Source: DASSKK01 sp035690495 | GTDB taxonomy: Bacteria > Actinomycetota > Actinomycetes > Propionibacteriales > Nocardioidaceae | DNA: 64,000 nucleotides | Assembly (NCBI GenBank): GCA_035690495.1 | Contig: DASSKK010000003.1 | Location: 62,001-126,000 of the forward strand | Direction: 5' to 3' | Shown: in pieces, positions 18,050 to 25,021 of the stretch | Numbering within the stretch: the first letter of the stretch is position 1 | How the letters are laid out: the number at the start of each line of letters is the position of its first letter | Position numbers and translations under genes: made by a program | Notes under the pieces: model-generated | What the model was told of the DNA's origin: nothing | What the model saw: only the letters and a program-made list of their open reading frames with translations | Database searches by the model: none

Positions 18050-19406
18050 CGCGCCGGCGTCGTGCGAGACCCAGCCAGCCTCCTGCGGCCAGCATCAGCA
18101 GGCCCGCCCCGAGGAGGGTCTGTGCCATCAGCGCTCGCAGCGAGGAGCTCGAGGTGGTCGTGGTCGGCCAGCTGGCCAGCCCCGCCTCGACCGCGGTAGG
18201 CACCGCGCCACCGGAGTGCTTGACACCGGGCGCGAAGGCCTCGATGCCCTTGACGGTCGGCTTCGCGTGCGAGCTGCCCTTGACCTGCACAGCCGGCTTG
18301 GTGTGCTTGGGCGTCGGCTTGGTCGCCTCGGTCCCGCAGACCACGGTCCCGGAGAACGTGTGCGACCAGTGCGACTGGGCACCCGCCGGGAACACGTAGC
18401 CCGCCTCCGGCGTCGCGTCGACCGTCACCGTGTTGCCCACACCAGGCGTGCCGTGCTGCGTGTAGTCGACGCCGGTCACGTTGGCGGTGTTCACGTCGTA
18501 CCGGTTCGGGTGCTTGCAGCTCGGACCCTGGAACGTCACGTCCGGACTCACCACGTGCGGGTTCCCACCCGGCGGGTTCCCCCCGCCGCCTCCGCAGTTT
18601 GCTGGCGGGTTCTTGAACGTGTGGGTGAACACTGTGGTGGCTCCATTGGCGAGCACGTAACCATTCGCGGTGTCGACTGTGGCGTCGATCTCCCAGGTTG
18701 TGCCGGCCTTGCCGCTCGTGTCTGTGCCCGGCGCGGGGGCGTAGGTAACCCCAGTCACAGAGACACCGGTGAAGGTGCCGTTCGTAGTGCAGGTCGGCTC
18801 GGTGTATGTGACACCCGGAGTAACAGCCTTCGGTAGTGGAGTCACGGTCCCCTGACAGGTTGTCGCGGTCACAGAACCGTCGAGGGAGTGATAGATCCCA
18901 TTGCTGTCGGTGTAGGAGGCAATGATGTCCCGTTTTGGATCGCCTACCACGTGTGCGACTCCGTTGAAGGTGCCGTCACTCTTCCAAATTTTGTTCGGGA
19001 AGTTCCTGTGGGCCAAGTGGCCCTGGAACTTCGCCGAGTCGTCATCCACCGTGATGAAGACATAGGGATTCGTGTCGCTGCTTGTGGCGTGACAGACGTT
19101 CACAGGAACGTGCTGTTCATTCCCATTCCCATTGCCGTTGCCGCCGTTGTTCCCGTTGTTGCCGTTGTTGCCGTTGTTCCCGTTGTTCCCGTTGTTGCCG
19201 TTGTTCCCGTTGTTGCCGTTCCCGTTGTTGCCGTTGCCGTTGTTGGCGTGATGATGGCCGTTTCCGCCGCCACCACCGGCGACCGCGGCGGGGGCGCTGA
19301 ACAGCACCAGCCCCGAGGTCGCTACCAATGCGCCGGCCACCGCCAGCGCGGCTGCCAGGCGCCGCCGGGTCTTCCCGGCGCGCGGCAGCGCATCGTGTCT
19401 CGCCAT
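18033..19406 (-). CDS. Asn/Gly-repeat surface protein, predicted sortase substrate 1
   Basis: 457 residues from the ATG at 19406 (a GTG at 19418 falls inside the likely ribosome site AAGGGTGGG). A signal peptide (about 5-45) is followed by an (N)NGN repeat tract. Next comes a domain starting VNVCHATSS with GHLAHR and RDIIASY, then two ~75-residue Cys-bounded modules (PTCTTNGTFTG ... NPPANC; PSCKHPNRYD ... GTVVC). The end has AVPTAVEAGLASWPT, a hydrophobic helix and RRRRGVHEA, the layout of a sorting signal but without LPxTG. Module and tail are homologous to the protein of cassette 2. The ligand is unknown. Confidence 0.8.
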   Translation of the reverse strand: MARHDALPRAGKTRRRLAAALAVAGALVATSGLVLFSAPAAVAGGGGGNGHHHANNGNGNNGNGNNGNNGNNGNNGNNGNNGNNGNNGGNGNGNGNEQHVPVNVCHATSSDTNPYVFITVDDDSAKFQGHLAHRNFPNKIWKSDGTFNGVAHVVGDPKRDIIASYTDSNGIYHSLDGSVTATTCQGTVTPLPKAVTPGVTYTEPTCTTNGTFTGVSVTGVTYAPAPGTDTSGKAGTTWEIDATVDTANGYVLANGATTVFTHTFKNPPANCGGGGGNPPGGNPHVVSPDVTFQGPSCKHPNRYDVNTANVTGVDYTQHGTPGVGNTVTVDATPEAGYVFPAGAQSHWSHTFSGTVVCGTEATKPTPKHTKPAVQVKGSSHAKPTVKGIEAFAPGVKHSGGAVPTAVEAGLASWPTTTTSSSSLRALMAQTLLGAGLLMLAAGGWLGLARRRRGVHEA

Positions 19407-19709
19407 AGCTGTGCCCACCCTTGAGATTCATCCCCCGCCGCGTTCCCCCGATGTCCCCAGAGACCTCGGCCCCCCGGCGTGCGGTCCCGTAAGGAGTGAG
19501 TTCGGAACGGTCGTCCCACGCGTCGACGCAGCCCCGCGTCGGCACCTGGGAAACTCGGCCCCCCGGCCTCAGCCCCACCCGATGACGGCCATCGTCCTTC
19601 CGGCCGTCTGGTCAGACCCTCCCCCCGGATGAGGCATGGCGACAAGACCCGTTTGGGCTATCTATGGGTAAAACCTCCCGCTCCGCACGGGTCTGGGTGC
19701 GGAGGGCGC
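19407..19709. other. Leader of surface protein 1, no gene seen
   Basis: 303 bp between surface protein 1 and sortase 2. It contains AAGGGTGGG just before the ATG (also present before surface protein 2), and a paired direct repeat CTCGGCCCCCCGGC at 19465-19478 and 19554-19567. TTTGGGCTATCTATGGG lies at about 19650-19666. A variant, TTTGGGCTATTT, lies on the minus strand at about 22569-22580 upstream of cassette 2. Its long leader could hold regulatory RNA structure, but I recognised no known riboswitch. Confidence 0.4.
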
Positions 19710-20498
19710 CTACTCGGGAACGGCGATGGCGACCGTGTTGGACAGGTACACCGACCCGGTCCAGTCGTCGCAGGTGATCAGCACCAGCCGGCCGGAGACG
19801 TTCTGGCTGAACAGCTGCGCGGCGTGCTCGGCGATGCGTGCCTTGCGGTAGGTGTGCACGTCGGTCACGACGTACCGGATCTGGCCCCGGCGGGTGCTGA
19901 CCCGCAGCGAGTCACCGGGGCGCAGCCTCGCCAGGTGGTCGAAGGCACCGCCGCCGGTGTGCACGGTGTGCCCGGTGACCAGGGCGCTGCCGACGCGAGC
20001 GCCGGGCCGTGCGCCGTCCTCCCACCAACCCAGCGTCTGCGGGTTGCTCGGCGGGACGAGCATGCCGCCGGTGGCGGCGATCGGGACGACAGGCACGTCG
20101 ATGTGCAACGCGGGCACCCGCAGGCCGACCGGGACCCCGGGAACCGGCCGGGGCCGGGCCGGGTGCGACGCCGGGGCGGTGGCTGCGGTGGGCCGCGCGG
20201 TCGGGACCGTTCCGGTCGCCGGCCGCAGTCGCCCGGGAACAGCGACCGGCGTCTCCGGCAGAAAGCGAGCTGGACGACGTACCGCCCGGACTGTCTGCAC
20301 ACGCGCCGGGTCGACCGCAATGGAGGTCAGGGCCTCGTGTGAACCCGCTCGGTCCATCCGGGACAGCAGCGCTGATGCCGGCTGCGGGAGGGTGGAGGTT
20401 CCCACCGCCAGCACCAGCGCCGCCACCGGAAGCCACCGGAGCCGCCGGCCGGGGACGGCGGCTGCCGGTGGGTGGGGCTGCTTAGGCTTCGCGGACAC
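19710..20498 (-). CDS. Sortase of cassette 2 (class E/F-like)
   Basis: 262 residues from the GTG at 20498; an extra GTG at 20501 is possible, but 20498 aligns with the start of sortase 1. An N-terminal hydrophobic stretch (WLPVAALVLAVGTSTL) and a Pro/Ala-rich linker precede the sortase domain. Catalytic His is in VTGHTVHTGGGAFDHL and Cys in LVLITCDDWTG. No Arg at all follows the Cys (tail GSVYLSNTVAIAVPE). The domain is very close to sortase 1, so the cassettes arose by duplication. It overlaps the surface protein 2 stop by 17 nt. Confidence 0.85.
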   Translation of the reverse strand: MSAKPKQPHPPAAAVPGRRLRWLPVAALVLAVGTSTLPQPASALLSRMDRAGSHEALTSIAVDPARVQTVRAVRRPARFLPETPVAVPGRLRPATGTVPTARPTAATAPASHPARPRPVPGVPVGLRVPALHIDVPVVPIAATGGMLVPPSNPQTLGWWEDGARPGARVGSALVTGHTVHTGGGAFDHLARLRPGDSLRVSTRRGQIRYVVTDVHTYRKARIAEHAAQLFSQNVSGRLVLITCDDWTGSVYLSNTVAIAVPE

Positions 20499-22341
20499 CA
20501 CGGGTACGGCGTCCGAGCCCGAGCCAGCCTCCGCACAGCAGCAGGAGGAAGCCTCCGGCGAGCAGTCCCTCGGCCAGCAGCACCCGGCTCGACGTACGCC
20601 GTGTCGTCACCGTCGGCCAGCTCGCCAGTCCCGCGTCGACCGCGGTCGGAACCGCGCTCTGGGTGCCGGCCACCGGCTGCACGCGGTCACGCGGACCGAC
20701 GACGGCCTGTCCGGGGTCACCGTGCTTGCCGTGCGAGGCGTGGTGCTTGTCGGGGTGCGGCGCGATGCTCTCGACGCCGAGGACCTGCCCGCAGTAGTGC
20801 CCGGTCCGCCGTGGCGCGACCTGCACGGTCACGGTGGTCTTGGTGCCCTTCGGGAAGGCGTACCCCGCCTTCGGCGAGAAGCTGACCGTCACGGTGCCCG
20901 GGGCACTTCCCGTGCGGTGGACACGCACTCCGGTGGGCTGGGTGGGCATCACCAGCGAGCCGGCGGCGTGGCAGCTCGCCTTGGTCGCGTACGGCGTGCG
21001 CGGGGTCACCAGGATGGGGTCGACGGTGCCGCCGGGGCCGCCCGTGCCGGTGCCGGTGCCGGTGCCGGTCCCGCCGGCGCCCGTGCCACCCGTGCCGCCC
21101 GTGCCGCCCGTGCCACCCGTGCCACCGGTGCCTCCCGCGCCACCCGTGCCGCCCGCGCCTCCGGGGCCCCCAGTGCCTGTGCCCGTCCCGCCCCCGGCCC
21201 CTCCGCCTGCGCTGCAGCTCGCCGCGCGGTCGTTGAACCGATGGGTCCACCAGGTCGTCGTGCCGACGGTGAAGTAGTGGGACGCATCGTGGGTGGCGGT
21301 CACCTTCACCGTGACGCCGGGTGCCGGAGTCGAGTCGGCCGAGTAGCTGACGCCTGCGACGGGCCGGTAGTCGATGCTCGGCGCGTCCGTGCAGCCCGTG
21401 ACCTCACGCCAGTTCGGCTCCAAGGGGGTCGCCGGGCTCGTCGCCGGCGTCCCGCCACCGCCAGTGGTGCAGCCGGTCGGCGCGTCGAAGGTGTGCGTCC
21501 AAGACGTCGTGCCGGTGAGTGTGTGGGTGGCGTCCGCATGCGCGGTCACCACTACCGTGTCGCCGACCGCTAACGGGGTCTTGTCGGCCGTGTAGCCCAC
21601 CCCGGTCACCGCGGTCGGCGTCCAGCCCACCACCGTCGGGGCCGTGCAGGTCGCGTCGGTCCAGTCCGGCTCCAGCCCGCTCACCGGCGTCAGGACACGC
21701 CCACCACGGCCGCCGCAGCCCGTGGGCGTGGTGAAGGTGTGTTGCCAAGAGGTCGTGCCGGTGAGCGCGTAGGCGGCGTCCGCCTGCGCGGTCACCGTCA
21801 CGGTGTCTCCGACGACGAACGCCGGGTTGTCGATCGTGTAGCTCACCCCGGTGACCGTTGGTGTCGAGTAGGCCGGGACGCTGGTGTAAGGGGCCGTGCC
21901 GGTACAGACGGAGTCGACGAATGTCGGTGCGAGCGCGCTGACGTAGATCTTGCCGCCAGGGCTGATAACAGACCCGTCGCAGCCCGCGTCGAACACTGCC
22001 TGGCCCTGGAGGGTCCAGTTCAATGAGTAGTCCTTGACGCCAGTCCCATCGTCGTAGGTGAACGGCGGGATGATGTCGTCGACGTGGCTCATGTGACCAG
22101 TGATGACCTGGCTGATGCTCGGCGACTCAGCCGTGTACGACTTCGACCCGCTGTTCGCGTGGCAGATCGCGACCTTTCCCGACCCCCCCGCCGCGCTCGC
22201 GGCCGGGGCGCCGAGCGCCACCAGACCACCGGCCATCACCAGCGCCCCACACGCCGCCATCGCGGCACCCGACCTGCTGCGCGTCGTACGCGGACGCCGG
22301 GCGAACCAGACGATCCCCAAAAGCTCTACGAAGCTGTGCAT
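20482..22341 (-). CDS. Modular surface protein with Gly/Thr tract, predicted sortase substrate 2
   Basis: 619 residues from the ATG at 22341; a longer frame to 22620 runs through the leader and is not credible. Basic N-region and signal peptide (MAACGALVMAGGLVALGAPAASA) come first, then a domain VAICHANSG ... GHMSHVDDIIPPF. Three ~75-residue repeats follow, each with a T-G-V-x-Y-(T/S)-x-D strand and ending in a Cys (for example TSWTHTFDAPTGC). Next is a GGTGGTGG tract of about 60 residues and a last module. The C-terminus AVPTAVDAGLASWPT + helix + RRTRGVREA is the same length (57 residues) as in surface protein 1. Confidence 0.8.
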   Translation of the reverse strand: MHSFVELLGIVWFARRPRTTRSRSGAAMAACGALVMAGGLVALGAPAASAAGGSGKVAICHANSGSKSYTAESPSISQVITGHMSHVDDIIPPFTYDDGTGVKDYSLNWTLQGQAVFDAGCDGSVISPGGKIYVSALAPTFVDSVCTGTAPYTSVPAYSTPTVTGVSYTIDNPAFVVGDTVTVTAQADAAYALTGTTSWQHTFTTPTGCGGRGGRVLTPVSGLEPDWTDATCTAPTVVGWTPTAVTGVGYTADKTPLAVGDTVVVTAHADATHTLTGTTSWTHTFDAPTGCTTGGGGTPATSPATPLEPNWREVTGCTDAPSIDYRPVAGVSYSADSTPAPGVTVKVTATHDASHYFTVGTTTWWTHRFNDRAASCSAGGGAGGGTGTGTGGPGGAGGTGGAGGTGGTGGTGGTGGTGGTGAGGTGTGTGTGTGGPGGTVDPILVTPRTPYATKASCHAAGSLVMPTQPTGVRVHRTGSAPGTVTVSFSPKAGYAFPKGTKTTVTVQVAPRRTGHYCGQVLGVESIAPHPDKHHASHGKHGDPGQAVVGPRDRVQPVAGTQSAVPTAVDAGLASWPTVTTRRTSSRVLLAEGLLAGGFLLLLCGGWLGLGRRTRGVREA

Positions 22342-22689
22342 CGCATTACCCACCCTTGATGCGCCCGGCCGTGCCGGGCGTCCCCTTGCCCCGTGCTCCC
22401 CTTGGATCCCGAAGGACCGTGAGACGCTTCCCCAAGCGCCCCGTGCTCCCCTTGCGCTGCCTTCCGAGCGGCGTGTCCATGAGTGAAACACGCGGAATGT
22501 CCGTTTTCCGAGGGTTATCCGATTATTTAGCTCATAGTAGGGATCAAGTCGCGCCAGGGTGATCAGCGCAAATAGCCCAAATAGGTCATGCGGGACGGGC
22601 GGCGTCGCGGACTGCGGCAAGTGTCGACCCCGACGGCCTGGTTCCGCCCGTCCGGCGTGACGGCGTTACCGAGGAGTAGTCTGAGCGCC
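22342..22689. promoter_or_regulatory. Leader and divergent promoter region, no gene seen
   Basis: 348 bp between surface protein 2 (minus) and the TetR gene (plus). The 17-mer GCCCCGTGCTCCCCTTG occurs at 22388-22404 and 22438-22454 (period 50). The stretch 22490-22550 is clearly AT-richer than its surroundings. On the minus strand it offers TTGATC followed by TAAATAAT, a plausible promoter for cassette 2. GAGGAG at 22671-22676 may serve the TetR gene. No RNA family was recognised. Confidence 0.45.
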
Positions 22690-23352
22690 GTGACTGTGCC
22701 GTCCATGCCGCCCCGGGCCGCGACCCAGACGCTCGCCGACCAGAAGCCCCGCGGAGGGCGGATGCCGCGCAACGCTCGGCGGGCCCAGCTGCTCGACTCC
22801 GCGCTCGGCGTGTTCGTCGCCCAGGGCTACCACGCCGCGGCGATGGACGACATCGCCGAGCGGGCCGGGGTGTCCAAGCCCGTGCTCTACCAGCACTTCC
22901 CCGGGAAGCTCGAGCTCTACCTCGCGCTGCTGGACCAGTCCTGCGACACGATCATCGACGCGTGCCGCAAGGCCCTGGAGTCCACCGACGACAACAAGCA
23001 GCGGGTCACCGCGACCATGCACGTGTTCTACGACTACGTCTCGAACGCGCACGGGGCGTTCCGGCTCGTCTTCGAGTCCGACCTGACCAACGAGGCCGCC
23101 GTCCGCGAACGGGTCGAGCGGGTGACCCGCGAGTGCGCGGACTCGATCGCGAAGGTCATCGCCGAGGACACGGGGCTGCCCGAGGAGCAGTCGCGACTCC
23201 TGGCGGTCTCTCTGGTGGGGATGGCGCACGTGTCCGCCCGCTACTGGCTGGACGCGGACGGCGGGATCGGCCAGGACGATGCGGCGGCCCTGGTGGCCGG
23301 ACTGGCCTGGCGCGGGATCCGCGGCTTCCCGCGCACCGACGAGCAGTCCTGA
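22690..23352 (+). CDS. TetR-family regulator
   Basis: About 220 residues. After a short basic leader (PRGGRMPRNARRAQLL), the helix-turn-helix lies at about residues 35-70 (GYHAAAMDDIAERAGVSKPVLYQHFPGKLELYLAL). A ligand-binding C-domain follows (YDYVSNAHGAFRLVFESDLTNE). It corresponds to the regulator next to DUF3107 and rhlE in mycobacteria (Rv3208, recalled). Starts at GTG 22690 and ATG 22705 are both possible. Target and effector are unknown; the divergent position makes the sortase cassette a candidate target, without further evidence. Confidence 0.85.
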   Translation: MTVPSMPPRAATQTLADQKPRGGRMPRNARRAQLLDSALGVFVAQGYHAAAMDDIAERAGVSKPVLYQHFPGKLELYLALLDQSCDTIIDACRKALESTDDNKQRVTATMHVFYDYVSNAHGAFRLVFESDLTNEAAVRERVERVTRECADSIAKVIAEDTGLPEEQSRLLAVSLVGMAHVSARYWLDADGGIGQDDAAALVAGLAWRGIRGFPRTDEQS

Positions 23353-23378
23353 CCTGCCGGGTAGGCTCGGCGGCACGC

Positions 23379-23451
23379 CACAACGGTTCACATGCACCGT
23401 TGCGGCATCGAAGTCCGCGAATCCGCTGTCACAACGGTTCACATGCACCGT
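23379..23451. repeat. Paired 22-bp direct repeats, period 51 bp (copy A)
   Basis: Perfect 22-mers at 23379-23400 and 23430-23451, both starting CACAACGGTTCACATG. Each is itself a weak hairpin (AACGGT ... ACCGTT). They lie between the TetR stop and DUF3107. A related pair with the same 51-bp period is at 37121-37193. Confidence 0.9.
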
Positions 23452-23482
23452 CGTGACGAGCCAGGGAGCAGGAGGTCCTCCG

Positions 23483-23707
23483 ATGGAGGTCAAGATCGGC
23501 GTGCAGAACGCCAACCGCGAGCTGGTCCTCGACTCCGACCAGGAGGGTGACGAGATCGAGAAGGCCGTGACCGCTGCGCTCGGCGAGGAGAACGGCGTGC
23601 TCAGCCTGGTCGACAACAAGGGCCGGAAGGTCGTCGTACCCGTCTCGAAGCTCGCGTACGTCGAGATCGGCTCGCCGATGGCCGGACAGGTCGGCTTCCG
23701 CTCCTGA
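23483..23707 (+). CDS. DUF3107 protein
   Basis: 74 residues, ATG with GGAGGT 7-12 nt upstream. The sequence MEVKIGVQNANRELVLDS ... IEKAVTAALG ... GRKVVVPVSKLAYVEIG is the compact DUF3107 family conserved in actinobacteria (mycobacterial homologue Rv3208A/TB9.4, recalled). No enzymatic motif is present and the function is unknown. It follows the TetR gene in the same direction with the paired repeat between them. Confidence 0.9.
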   Translation: MEVKIGVQNANRELVLDSDQEGDEIEKAVTAALGEENGVLSLVDNKGRKVVVPVSKLAYVEIGSPMAGQVGFRS

Positions 23708-23813
23708 CGACGTACGCCGCACAGCGCCGCATGGTTTTTCGCCCACCGGCGGGGCATGATCGATCCACCGATCGGGAGGGCATCAGGCTTCCCCGACGAC
23801 GAGGAGGGTTCCC

Positions 23814-24065
23814 ATGAGCTGGATTTTCGTGATCATCGCGGGCATCATCATCGGCCTGCTCGGCAAGTTCGTGGCACCCAAGAGCCGTGACAACACGCCT
23901 CTGTGGCTGACGATCGTGTGCGGCATCGTCGGCGTGATCATCGGCTACGGCATCTTCGGCGGCACCGCCGGCTTCGACTGGATCGCATTCTTCATCTCGA
24001 TCGTCATCGCGGCCGTGCTGGTGATGATCGCGGCCACGGTGACCGGCCGGGCCAGGAAGGCCTGA
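23814..24065 (+). CDS. GlsB/YeaQ/YmgE-type small membrane protein
   Basis: 83 residues with three hydrophobic helices (WIFVIIAGIIIGLLGKFVAP, LTIVCGIVGVIIGYGIFGG, FFISIVIAAVLVMIAATV). The motif GLLGKFVAP near residue 15 and the Gly-rich second helix fit the transglycosylase-associated/GlsB stress membrane family. Homologues are stress-induced; the biochemical role is unclear. GAGGAGGG lies about 6 nt before the ATG. A hairpin follows the stop. Confidence 0.85.
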   Translation: MSWIFVIIAGIIIGLLGKFVAPKSRDNTPLWLTIVCGIVGVIIGYGIFGGTAGFDWIAFFISIVIAAVLVMIAATVTGRARKA

Positions 24066-24081
24066 GCCCCGTCCCGTGCCG

Positions 24082-24129
24082 GGACGTCATACGAACCGGG
24101 CGCTATCACCACCGGTCCCTATGACGTCC
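24082..24129. terminator. Bidirectional hairpin between convergent genes
   Basis: GGACGTCATACGAACCGG (24082-24099) pairs with CCGGTCCCTATGACGTCC (24112-24129) with three central mismatches and a 12-nt loop. It sits between the stops of the GlsB gene and the convergent ferritin-like gene, so it can end both transcripts. Confidence 0.65.
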
Positions 24130-24142
24130 GCGAGGGGCGGGG

Positions 24143-24856
24143 TCAGGGCGCCAGCCCGAGCGCGTCCATCCGCGCGGAGTGGTTCTCGGTGATCCGGGCG
24201 AACAGCCGCCCGATCGCCGCCAGGTCCATCCCCGGCCGGTCGGTGTCGCCGGCCAGCAGCGCCGACAAGGCGTCGCGCTCGGCGGTGACGCGCTGCGCCT
24301 GCGCGAGCGCCTCCCCCATCAGCCGACGCCCCCACAGCGCCAGTCGGCCGCCGACCCGGTGGTCCTCCTCGATCGCCGCGCGCACCTTCGCCACCACGAA
24401 CGCGGACTGGCCGGCGTCGGCCATGCTCTCCACGATCAGCGCCTTCGTGCCCCCGTCCAGGAACTCGGCCACCTCGCGGTAGAAGTCCGCGGCCAGCCCG
24501 TCCCCGACGTACGCCTTGACCAAGCCCTCCAGCCAGTCGGAGGGTGCGGTACGCCGGTGGAACGCCTCGAATGCCGCCACGAAAGGCTCCATCGCGGCGT
24601 ACGGCTGCGCACCGAGCGTGCTCAACCGTGCGCACAGCCCCTCGAAGTGGCCGAACTCGGTGGCCGCCATCCGGGCCAGCTCGGACTTGTCGGCCAGGGT
24701 GGGCGCCATCTTCGCGTCCTCGGCGAGCCGTTCGAACGCCGACATCTCGCCGTAGGCGATGGCTCCGAGCAGATCCACGACCGCGGCCAGGTAGTCGGGG
24801 TCCTCGAAGCCCTCCGGCACTTTTCGGCTCGCGTTCCCGAGCGGCGATTCCGACAT
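24143..24856 (-). CDS. Ferritin-like-fold protein
   Basis: 237 residues, helical throughout. Possible metal ligands lie in LGAIAYGEMSAFERL (about 30-44), AATEFGHFEGL (E-x2-H, about 64-74) and IEEDHRVGGRLALWGRRLMGEAL, as in ferritin-like/MiaE-like hydroxylase folds. The mycobacterial counterpart Rv3210c lies at the same place next to rhlE (recalled). The reaction is unknown. The start ATG at 24856 is divergent from the helicase, with 165 nt between the reading frames. Confidence 0.75.
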   Translation of the reverse strand: MSESPLGNASRKVPEGFEDPDYLAAVVDLLGAIAYGEMSAFERLAEDAKMAPTLADKSELARMAATEFGHFEGLCARLSTLGAQPYAAMEPFVAAFEAFHRRTAPSDWLEGLVKAYVGDGLAADFYREVAEFLDGGTKALIVESMADAGQSAFVVAKVRAAIEEDHRVGGRLALWGRRLMGEALAQAQRVTAERDALSALLAGDTDRPGMDLAAIGRLFARITENHSARMDALGLAP

Positions 24857-25021
24857 GTGGGCAGGGTACCGATACAGTGGGTCCCAGAGACGGTGCACCG
24901 CGGCAACGAGGCGCACGCCCACCGGGGAGTCGGCATGTGAGACTCCCGGTCCGCCGCGGAGGACCACCGCAGTGGCGCACAGCAGCCACTTCGCCAAGAC
25001 GTAGAGAGAACAGGCAAGATC

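Noticed and set aside
19118..19260. Repeat DNA at the NGN tract as a non-coding satellite
   Set aside because: It is in frame within a protein with signal peptide, structured modules and sorting tail, so it is coding.
19407..19709. Cyclic-di-GMP or other riboswitch before surface protein 1
   Set aside because: I compared the leader with conserved cores I know and could not identify one; long leader alone is not evidence.
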